From Ktedonobacteraceae bacterium (GTDB lineage: Bacteria; Chloroflexota; Ktedonobacteria; Ktedonobacterales; Ktedonobacteraceae): DNA of 64,000 bases. The stretch is taken from positions 1 through 64,000 of the forward strand of contig DASRBN010000040.1 of NCBI GenBank assembly GCA_035653615.1. Reading direction: 5' to 3'. A model generated the notes under the pieces. That model did no database searches, had not been told where the DNA came from, and was given only the letters and a program-made list of their open reading frames with translations. The translations under genes were made by a program, and so were the position numbers. Positions 53,823 to 60,808 of the stretch are shown piece after piece (the first letter of the stretch is position 1; every line of letters begins with the position of its first letter).

Positions 53823-55001
53823 TTATAACAGCGCAACGATTTCTTCCTGAACAGGTGTACCCGTCACCTCGGCATCGTGTTCGTGGACCAACAAATCAAC
53901 CTCGCTGCGAATGCCGAACTCTGGCAGGTAGATGCCGGGTTCGATGGAGCAACACGTAGATGGGAGCAAGTAACGCTCATCCCGCGTCTCAAAATTGTCG
54001 ATGTTGGCGCCGTTGCCGTGAACAGCCGTGTCGATGTTGTGGCCGGTGCGATGCACAAAGTAATCGCCATAGCCGGCCCCGGCAATGATGCCGCGCGCGA
54101 CATCATCGACCTGGCAGCCCTGCACGCGCCTGCCCTGCTCCAATTGCTCGCGCACGAAATGGATGGCCGCGTCACGCGCCCGGCGCACTATGTCAAAAAC
54201 CTCGAGCTGGCGTTGAGGGATTTCCTCGCGAGTGCCGGCAAAAGCCATCCAGGTGTAATCGGCATAGATAGCGCCCGGTTCCGGCAGGTGCGCCCAGAAA
54301 TCAAAAAGTACCAGGTCACCATGCTGGATGGGGCTATGTTGCTCAATAGTCGGCCCATAATGAGGATTGCTGATATTGGCATTGACGGCTACGTGTGCGT
54401 CGGCCCCGGCCAGTCCCAGGTCGGCGATCAATGCCAGGAAACGCTGTTGTATGCTGTACTCATTCATCTCCACCCCCGCGCGCAGGTTTTCGGTTATCTC
54501 CGAGAAAAGCGCGTCTTTAGCGGCAATCAGGCGTTGCCCGGCTACCCGGTGGCTCTCTACCTGCGCGGGAGTAAGCTGGGCAATGAAACGCTGCGCGATA
54601 TTGGCGGAACTGACCACCTCTACGCTGTAGGAACGCACCAGTTCCAGCGTCCCTCCATCCACGCGCGACATATAAGGAATGGCGTTCATGGGAGAGTACT
54701 GCATTGCCACGCGCATGCCGGGGGATAAGATGGATTTCAAGTGTGCGTGGATGTCCTGCCATGTAGCAAATATGCGCCGCTCTCCCGGCAGCGACCCTAA
54801 CACGTGTGATTCGACCGCGCTGATGATCGCGGTTGGCGTGCCATTGGCAGGAATAAAATAGAACCAGCGTCGCGAATAAAATGCGTCGGCGGGCAGCGAC
54901 AACACTGTGTAGGCGATGGGGTCTGATTTGCGAAAATCGTAAAAAAGCCAGCCATCCAGCCCCTCGTCTCGCAGGGCCTGCTGTATTTGTTCAAGGTTCA
55001 T
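53823..55001 (-). CDS. M24 family Xaa-Pro peptidase
   Basis: A 392-residue creatinase-fold metallopeptidase. An N-terminal domain (about 1-150) is followed by the pita-bread catalytic domain with metal ligands in LVLFDFWAH (Asp), YADYTW (Asp), YFVHRTGHNI (His), SIEPGIY (Glu) and the final Glu region SEVDLLVHE. The ATG at 55001 follows AAGGAAGGA; the longer frame from 55031 is less likely. It cleaves Xaa-Pro or related dipeptide bonds in the cytoplasm; the exact specificity is not readable. Confidence 0.9.
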   Translation of the reverse strand: MNLEQIQQALRDEGLDGWLFYDFRKSDPIAYTVLSLPADAFYSRRWFYFIPANGTPTAIISAVESHVLGSLPGERRIFATWQDIHAHLKSILSPGMRVAMQYSPMNAIPYMSRVDGGTLELVRSYSVEVVSSANIAQRFIAQLTPAQVESHRVAGQRLIAAKDALFSEITENLRAGVEMNEYSIQQRFLALIADLGLAGADAHVAVNANISNPHYGPTIEQHSPIQHGDLVLFDFWAHLPEPGAIYADYTWMAFAGTREEIPQRQLEVFDIVRRARDAAIHFVREQLEQGRRVQGCQVDDVARGIIAGAGYGDYFVHRTGHNIDTAVHGNGANIDNFETRDERYLLPSTCCSIEPGIYLPEFGIRSEVDLLVHEHDAEVTGTPVQEEIVALL

Positions 55002-55232
55002 CTGTGTGAATCCTTCCTTCCTTTCATTCATGAAGTATATGGCCTATTCTATCACGTCATTATGCGCGAGATTTGCTCAATGATAGGGTGTTGAGAACTT
55101 TCCCGGCGTGCTGTACGTTTGATATTGCGTAAGTGAAAATATATTCTACTTGAGATACCTGGTGAATTTTGACAACCGAATGGGGGAATAAATTTCATTA
55201 CCGTCACCTTAGCTATTTGAGGAACTTCAGCG

Positions 55233-56387
55233 ATGGATGAACCAACCCGGCCCTTAAGACCTGAGCAACGTATGCCAGGCAATGCAGGCTCACAGCCTCC
55301 GGCCAGAAAGGCGCGCAGGGGCTGTTCAAGGCGCTTGCGTATTCTGCTCTATACATTTCTGGTGCTGACCCTGTTGATGTGTGGTCTCTTCGTCTATGCG
55401 TATGCTTACTTTCAAAACAATATCAACCAGCCGATCCAACATTTCATCCATGCCGTCAGCCGTAGTAACGATGAGCCTCCGGTAAATGGAGTCGCCCTTA
55501 CTGACCGGCCCTGGAATATGCTGTTGCTGGGCAGCGATAATGATAGCAAATATAACTTCCCCGCTCTGCTGACCCAGGTGATGATGGTTGTGCATGTTGA
55601 TCCGGCCAGCAACAGCGTCTACATGGTTTCGATCCCGCGCGATTCATGGGTCTATGTGCCTGAGGTTGGCGGTATGCATAAAATCGACCAGGCTTTCTTC
55701 CTGGGAGCCGCGCCGCATAGTAGCTTTGACGATGGTGTGCGCCTGGCACGCCTGACGGTTGAGAAAGATTATGGCATTGCGATTGATCGCTATGCCTGGG
55801 TGGGGCTGGACGGTTTTGCCAGCGTCATCGATACGCTGGGCGGAGTAGATGTTGATGTAACGCATCCCATCCTCGATGATAACTATCCCGACGATACATC
55901 GGGCAAGGGTGACCCTTATGGGTTGAAACGCCTCTATATCGTGCCGGGTCCGCAGCACATGAACGGGCAGCAGGCGCTGGCATATGTGCGTTCTCGCCAT
56001 GCCGACCTGGTTGGTGATATCGGGCGCACCGAGCGCCAGCAGGAGGTGCTGACGGCGCTTAAGAAGAAGCTGGATGCATCGAATGTCCTCAGTCATCTCA
56101 CCCAGATTCTCGCGGACTTGAAAGGCAAGGTCTATACCGATCTGAGCGAGCAGGAAATGATCTCTGTCGCCAATTTTGGGCGTTCGCTTCCCAATTCCGC
56201 GATTAAGCGCATTACGCTGGGACCCGGCACCGGCAGCCAGGATTTCGGCGCATATGCCACGGTCTACGATCCATCGGCAGGAGGGAATCAGGATGTGATC
56301 ATTCCCCACTGCTCAACTATCCAGCCAGTAATCAATGCTATCTTCGATCTGGGGAATGCGCAGAGTTGCAATGTGAATGGATCGTGA
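55233..56387 (+). CDS. LytR-CpsA-Psr (LCP) family transferase
   Basis: A 384-residue membrane-anchored enzyme. A basic cytoplasmic start (ARKARRGCSRRLR) precedes one helix (ILLYTFLVLTLLMCGLFVYA, about 37-58) and the outer LCP domain: MLLLGSDND, VSIPRDSWVYVP, GMHKIDQAF, GVDVDV and ALAYVRSRHAD with the following RTERQQEVL. LCP enzymes attach glycopolymers to peptidoglycan or other surface acceptors. The arginines of the pyrophosphate site (SIPRD; VRSRH) are present. Confidence 0.93.
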   Translation: MDEPTRPLRPEQRMPGNAGSQPPARKARRGCSRRLRILLYTFLVLTLLMCGLFVYAYAYFQNNINQPIQHFIHAVSRSNDEPPVNGVALTDRPWNMLLLGSDNDSKYNFPALLTQVMMVVHVDPASNSVYMVSIPRDSWVYVPEVGGMHKIDQAFFLGAAPHSSFDDGVRLARLTVEKDYGIAIDRYAWVGLDGFASVIDTLGGVDVDVTHPILDDNYPDDTSGKGDPYGLKRLYIVPGPQHMNGQQALAYVRSRHADLVGDIGRTERQQEVLTALKKKLDASNVLSHLTQILADLKGKVYTDLSEQEMISVANFGRSLPNSAIKRITLGPGTGSQDFGAYATVYDPSAGGNQDVIIPHCSTIQPVINAIFDLGNAQSCNVNGS

Positions 56388-56401
56388 GTAGAAGAAGCCA
56401 G

Positions 56402-56430
56402 TTGACAGGCCCAGCAACATTGCCTACAAT
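56402..56430 (+). promoter_or_regulatory. Promoter for the kinase-TPR gene
   Basis: TTGACA at 56402-56407 and TACAAT at 56425-56430 with exactly 17 bases between, 60 bases before the ATG at 56491. It is the best sigma-70-type match I see in the window. Confidence 0.65.
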
Positions 56431-56490
56431 GGTTACATCTAACCCAATAGTATGAGAACAGCATCCCAACTGTAATGTAAGGGGTATAGG

Positions 56491-57948
56491 ATGGTAGACC
56501 ATGGAGAACGCGAGGGACAGCGGCTCGGTAACTATCGCCTGACGCGTCTGCTAGGGAGAGGGGGATTTGCTGAAGTTTACGCCGGTGAGCATATTCACCT
56601 TGGGACTCAGGCGGCTATTAAAGTATTGAAAGCCAGACTGACAAGCGAACAGATAGAGCCGTTTCGCAACGAGGCGCGCACTATTGCGCACTTGAGGCAT
56701 CGTCATATTATCCGGGTTCTGGACTTTGATGTCGATGACGGTGTTCCTTTCCTCGTTATGGACTATGCTACGAATGGTACACTCCGCCAGCGTTACCCAC
56801 CGGGAATATGTCTGACACCTGCTGATATCCTTCCGTTTGTCAAGCAAGCGGCTGTCGCACTGGATTATGCTCACTCGCGAAAACTAATCCATCGCGATGT
56901 CAAGCCTGAGAATCTGCTATTAGATGCCGACAATGAGCTTTTACTCAGTGATTTTGGCATCGCGGTGATTGCGCACACTTCGAGTTCTGGAGATATCCAG
57001 GATCAGGCCGGTACCATACCCTACATGGCACCCGAACAAATCCGAGGCAGACCACGCATAGCCAGCGATCAATACTCCCTTGGAGTAGTGGTCTACGAGT
57101 GGCTTACGGGTAGCAGGCCTTTCACAGGGACAGTTGCCGAGATCATTACGCAAATCCTTACCGTACCTCCTCAACCTCTGCGTAAGAAAAATCCGGCCAT
57201 CTCTGGCTCTCTGGAGCAAGTAGTAGAGCGGGCGCTGGCTAAAGATGCTCATCAGCGATTTACCAGCGTGCTGGAATTTGCGCAGGCTTTCGAAGCCACT
57301 ATAGAACCAGGACGAATCACTCAATCCACCTCTTTGCCTGCCAGCATGCGGCTGTCTCCTTCAACTGCAACAGGCACCAATACATCCGAGGCTACGCCTC
57401 CACAGCAGAACAAAAAAACAGATCAGCAGCGGGTCAAAGAGCAATTGCTGGCTGAGGGAAATGCTCATGCTATGAACGGCAACTATCAAGAAGCAATTCG
57501 GGCCTACGACCGCGCTATTGCCCTTGATCCCAATGATGCCGCAGCCTACAACGCTCGTGGTATCGCCCACTATGCCCTTAAGCAGTTCCAGGCAGCCATT
57601 GCCGACTTTGAGCAGGCCATCACCCTCGACTCTATGTACCAACTCGCCTATCAGAACTTCAACCTCGCATATTCCGCCCTCAAAGAGCAATATTTAGATG
57701 AGGGTAATGGCCTTTATAATGCAGGTGAATACCAGCAGGCCATTGCTGCTTATGACCGGGCTATCGCTCTTGATCCGCAAGATGCCAGAGCCTTCAATTT
57801 CCGTGGAAGTGCCTACTTTGCTCTCAGACAGTTCTCACAAGCGATCGCAGACTTTAAGCAGGCCATTGCACTTCAGTCTGACTACGCCATTGCCCATCAG
57901 AACTGCAATCTTGCTTACTCTGCTCTTAAGAGCAGTAAGGTTCGGTAG
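56491..57948 (+). CDS. Ser/Thr protein kinase with C-terminal TPR repeats
   Basis: A 485-residue soluble kinase. The kinase domain (about 1-270) shows GRGGFAEVYAG, AAIKVL, HRDVKPENLLL and DFGIAV. After a Ser/Thr/Gln linker, TPR repeats run from about 315: GNYQEAIRAYDRAIALDPND, FQAAIADFEQAITLD, GEYQQAIAAYDRAIALDPQD and FSQAIADFKQAIALQ. No membrane helix is present, so the TPR part likely docks partner proteins in the cytoplasm. It has its own promoter. Confidence 0.93.
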   Translation: MVDHGEREGQRLGNYRLTRLLGRGGFAEVYAGEHIHLGTQAAIKVLKARLTSEQIEPFRNEARTIAHLRHRHIIRVLDFDVDDGVPFLVMDYATNGTLRQRYPPGICLTPADILPFVKQAAVALDYAHSRKLIHRDVKPENLLLDADNELLLSDFGIAVIAHTSSSGDIQDQAGTIPYMAPEQIRGRPRIASDQYSLGVVVYEWLTGSRPFTGTVAEIITQILTVPPQPLRKKNPAISGSLEQVVERALAKDAHQRFTSVLEFAQAFEATIEPGRITQSTSLPASMRLSPSTATGTNTSEATPPQQNKKTDQQRVKEQLLAEGNAHAMNGNYQEAIRAYDRAIALDPNDAAAYNARGIAHYALKQFQAAIADFEQAITLDSMYQLAYQNFNLAYSALKEQYLDEGNGLYNAGEYQQAIAAYDRAIALDPQDARAFNFRGSAYFALRQFSQAIADFKQAIALQSDYAIAHQNCNLAYSALKSSKVR

Positions 57949-58033
57949 GATTATAACCCTGTCTGCCTACTATTCCCTCTACACTGTGTTACAATATGCT
58001 CAAAGGAGCAGTATTTATAGCAGGGGAGCAAAA

Positions 58034-58945
58034 TTGATCGCACAACAGCAGGGCCGGGTGCAATATGTGCAGTTCGGCCATTTTCTTCAGTTTCCGAACC
58101 TCGTTCATGGTATTTTCACACGCCTGGGAGGGTGTAGCGAAGCGCCTTTCTGGGGATTGAATGTTTCATTTACAACTGGCGATAATATTGAACATGTGAA
58201 GCGTAATCGTTTGCTGGCGCTCTCGGCCCTTCAATTAGACGCCTATCCCTGCGCCTCATTATGGCTGGTGCATGGAGCCGAGGTTGTGGTGGTCGATGAG
58301 CAGCCCTGGGAATGGCGCTTCGACCAGCCTTTTGTGACGCTGGCGGAAGAGCAAAAGGTTTTGCTGAGGACGGCGCATCCACGCTGGAAGGCCGATGCTT
58401 TTATTACGCGCAGGCGCGATATCTCGCTGGCAATAGCCTCAGCTGATTGCGTGCCTGTAATGCTTTATGATCCTGTGCAGGAGGCGATTGGCCTGGTACA
58501 CGCTGGCTGGCGGGGTACCGCGCGCGGTATTGCCGCCATTACCGTCGATGCGATGCGCGAGCAGTTCGGCAGCCGGCCAGAGCATATCTACGCGGGCATC
58601 GGCCCATCCATTGGGCCATGTTGCTACGAGATTTCTGAAGAGGTGCAGGGATACTTCCTGAGCAGGATCGAGTTCGATTTGCAGCCAACGGCGGTAGAGT
58701 ATCGCAACCTGGTACGAGAGTCAGCCGTATTTGCTATAAAGGAACATGCTCACCGGAGGAGTTTGATGCTGGATTTGTGGGAGACGAACCGTAACCAGTT
58801 GCTTATGGCGGGCCTGTTGCCTGAACACATCGAATTGCCGGGCATCTGCACCAGCTGCGAAAAAGACCGTTTTTACTCGCATCGCGCCGAACATGGCAAG
58901 GCCGGGCGCTTCCCATCAATCATCGCCTTGAGGGATGCAGCATGA
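58034..58945 (+). CDS. pgeF: Peptidoglycan editing factor PgeF (YfiH, multicopper-like)
   Basis: A 303-residue protein of the YfiH/DUF152 family, which removes wrongly built muropeptides and has Cu/Zn-type oxidase-like chemistry. Signatures are HGIFTRLGGCSEAPFWGLN, LVHGAEV, ADCVPVMLYDP, GLVHAGWRGTARG, GPSIGPCCYEI and the final GICTSCEKDRFYSHRAE. The His and Cys residues of the metal site are in place. TTG at 58034 follows GGGGAG with 6-base spacing; the frame continues upstream into the kinase gene but without a better start. The stop overlaps the YggS start by 4 bases. Confidence 0.9.
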   Translation: MIAQQQGRVQYVQFGHFLQFPNLVHGIFTRLGGCSEAPFWGLNVSFTTGDNIEHVKRNRLLALSALQLDAYPCASLWLVHGAEVVVVDEQPWEWRFDQPFVTLAEEQKVLLRTAHPRWKADAFITRRRDISLAIASADCVPVMLYDPVQEAIGLVHAGWRGTARGIAAITVDAMREQFGSRPEHIYAGIGPSIGPCCYEISEEVQGYFLSRIEFDLQPTAVEYRNLVRESAVFAIKEHAHRRSLMLDLWETNRNQLLMAGLLPEHIELPGICTSCEKDRFYSHRAEHGKAGRFPSIIALRDAA

Positions 58946-59661
58946 GTACGCAATCAACGATCACACTTGAACAGCTTACTTCAAATGTAGCGCAGGTGCA
59001 TTCCGCGATGGCCGAAGCTGCTCAGAGGGTAGGGCGCATGCCCGAAGAGGTCACGCTGGTAGCAGTTTCAAAAACCGTCCCGCTGGAACTTGTGCGCATG
59101 GCGTATAATTTGGGAGTAAGAAATTTTGGTGAGAATCGTGTGCAAGACGCGGTGCCGAAGATCGCCGAATTTCATCCACCGGATGCGCGCTGGCACATGA
59201 TCGGCCACCTGCAAACCAATAAGGCAGGCAAGGTAGTTGGGCAATTTTATTGCGTGCAGAGCGTGGATAGCCTGCACCTGGCGCAAACGTTGAACCGGCA
59301 CGCAGGAGAACATGGGGTACGTCTTCCCATCCTGCTCCAGGTCAATGTTTCGGGCGAGTCCAGCAAAGAGGGCATGTCACCAGCTGAAACACCGGAGATG
59401 GCCCGTCAAATTCTGATGCTGCCGAACCTGGAAGTGCAGGGCTTGATGACCATCGCGCCGCTGGTTCAGGACCCGGAAGAGGTGCGCCCGGTTTTTCGCG
59501 GGTTGCGCGTCCTGCGCGATCAACTGCGAAGCCTGCTTCCGCAGAGCGCGTGGCAGCATCTCTCGATGGGCATGACCGACGACTATCGTATTGCAATTGA
59601 AGAGGGCGCTACCATCGTCCGTATAGGCCGGGCAATCTTTGGCGAGCGTGTTTACAAATGA
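58942..59661 (+). CDS. yggS: YggS-family PLP homeostasis protein
   Basis: A 239-residue PLP-binding TIM barrel (PLPBP). PLP Lys is in LVAVSKTV, with GVRNFGENRVQDAVPK, WHMIGHLQTNKAGK, LLQVNVSGESSKEGM and LSMGMTDDYRIAIEEGATIVRIGRAIFG. It keeps the vitamin B6 pool balanced. It overlaps pgeF by 4 bases and is followed by DUF6391, YggT and a broken yggU, the common cell-division/wall neighbourhood. Confidence 0.95.
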   Translation: MSTQSTITLEQLTSNVAQVHSAMAEAAQRVGRMPEEVTLVAVSKTVPLELVRMAYNLGVRNFGENRVQDAVPKIAEFHPPDARWHMIGHLQTNKAGKVVGQFYCVQSVDSLHLAQTLNRHAGEHGVRLPILLQVNVSGESSKEGMSPAETPEMARQILMLPNLEVQGLMTIAPLVQDPEEVRPVFRGLRVLRDQLRSLLPQSAWQHLSMGMTDDYRIAIEEGATIVRIGRAIFGERVYK

Positions 59662-59777
59662 CCTTGATACTTGCATCGGGGCTTTGCCCATGCGCGAATG
59701 ACCTTGATATCTCTATCGCGATTTCGCCCGTGCGCGAATGCCTTTGATATCTCTATCGCGGCGAAGCCGCGTAGGGG
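59658..59777 (+). repeat. Three tandem copies of a 40-base unit
   Basis: Copies begin ATGACCTTGATA at 59658, ATGACCTTGATATCTC at 59698 and ATGCCTTTGATATCTC at 59738, each 40 bases apart, with the inner part TATCGCG-TTTCGCCCG. The first overlaps the stop of yggS. The third runs into a dispersed palindromic repeat. Confidence 0.65.
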
Positions 59778-59813
59778 CCGGTTTACCGTACACACCGCCG
59801 ATTTATCGGCCAG
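59771..59813 (+). repeat. Dispersed palindromic repeat
   Basis: The 43-base unit begins GTAGGGGCCGGTTTACCG and ends GCCGATTTATCGGCCAG, aligning base for base with the coding copy at 28888. It lies between yggS and the DUF6391 gene. Confidence 0.75.
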
Positions 59814-59848
59814 TGTAACAGCCCATAATAAAGAGAAAGCTTTAAACC

Positions 59849-60343
59849 ATGAAACCTGAAGATATCCTGTTTGGCCGTCGCATTCGCCAGAACCATGCTC
59901 TGGAACATGCCACCATAACCGTGTTGAGCCGCATGGTGCCGGACCTGCGCGTCAGCGCCCGTTCCAGTTCAACCGGCTTTATCATTTTCGGCGATGTCGA
60001 TCTTGGGCAACTGCGCCGCGCTGTGGATGAGGCGCTGGCTCGCCTGCAGGCCGGCGAAGCGGAGCTTGCCATCCATCCAAACTGCGGTACCAATCTTGTC
60101 GTTGGCATGTCGGTCGTCACCATTGGCACGCTGCTCGGCATGACCTCCAGCCGCGCTCGCACGCGCATCGCCTCCACTGCCGCCTCCTCTCTGGCCGGAT
60201 ATGCAGCGGCTCGACCGCTGGGCGAATACGTGCAGAGGCATTTCACCACGCTACCGGACCTTAAAGGAGTGCGCGTGACGGAGATCTTCCGCCGCAAAGT
60301 CCTCGGATTTACCATCGTCGAGGTACGTACCGTTCAGGAGTAA
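59849..60343 (+). CDS. DUF6391 family protein
   Basis: A 164-residue protein beginning with the family pattern RIRQNHALEHATITVLSR and ending with VRVTEIFRRKVLGFTIVEVR. The central part (LVVGMSVVTIGTLLGM) is hydrophobic and may contact the membrane. The function is not known. It lies between yggS and yggT in one direction. Confidence 0.75.
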   Translation: MKPEDILFGRRIRQNHALEHATITVLSRMVPDLRVSARSSSTGFIIFGDVDLGQLRRAVDEALARLQAGEAELAIHPNCGTNLVVGMSVVTIGTLLGMTSSRARTRIASTAASSLAGYAAARPLGEYVQRHFTTLPDLKGVRVTEIFRRKVLGFTIVEVRTVQE

Positions 60344-60349
60344 AAAGAT

Positions 60350-60634
60350 ATGTTAGGTGTGCCACCGGATCATGGCATTATATACGCAATCATCGAATAT
60401 GGCATCTATGTGCTCATTTTCGCACTGCTTGTACGCGTCGTTGCCTCGTGGTTTCGCATTGATGAACGCTATGCTATTATTCGTTTCCTGGCCAAACTGA
60501 CCGATCCATTTATCAGGCCTATTCGCCGTCTCGTGGGGTCGGTAGGTGTGATTGATTTCTCATTTCTGATCGCCTGGTTTTTGCTGCTTACGATACAAAT
60601 CCTACTGCTGCAGGCACTGCCCGCGGGCTGGTAG
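60350..60634 (+). CDS. yggT: YggT family membrane protein
   Basis: A 94-residue membrane protein with two hydrophobic helices (YGIYVLIFALLVRVVASWF; FLIAWFLLLTIQILLLQAL) and the family motif LTDPFIRPIRRL. YggT proteins are linked to cell division and osmotic stress. It starts 6 bases after DUF6391. Confidence 0.9.
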   Translation: MLGVPPDHGIIYAIIEYGIYVLIFALLVRVVASWFRIDERYAIIRFLAKLTDPFIRPIRRLVGSVGVIDFSFLIAWFLLLTIQILLLQALPAGW

Positions 60635-60649
60635 ACAGGCAGACAAGAT

Positions 60650-60808
60650 ATGCGCCTGAGCGTGCGCGTCATTCCGCGCAGCAAGAAGAATACACTGGAA
60701 TAGGATCGGGGGATACTGAAGGCAAGGTTAACGGCGGCCCCGGTGGATGGAGCCGCTAATGAAGCCTTGATCGCCCTCGTCCCTTTTATTCTCTTATCCC
60801 TGCACTAA
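60650..60808 (+). pseudogene. yggU: Broken yggU (DUF167) gene
   Basis: ATG at 60650 encodes MRLSVRVIPRSKKNTLE, meets TAG at 60701, and in the same frame continues GILKARLTAAPVDGAANEAL, the hallmark of YggU. The similarity stops soon after and the last 40 or so residues of a normal 95-residue YggU are missing, where the convergent kinase gene now ends. It is the natural third member after yggS and yggT. Confidence 0.75.
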
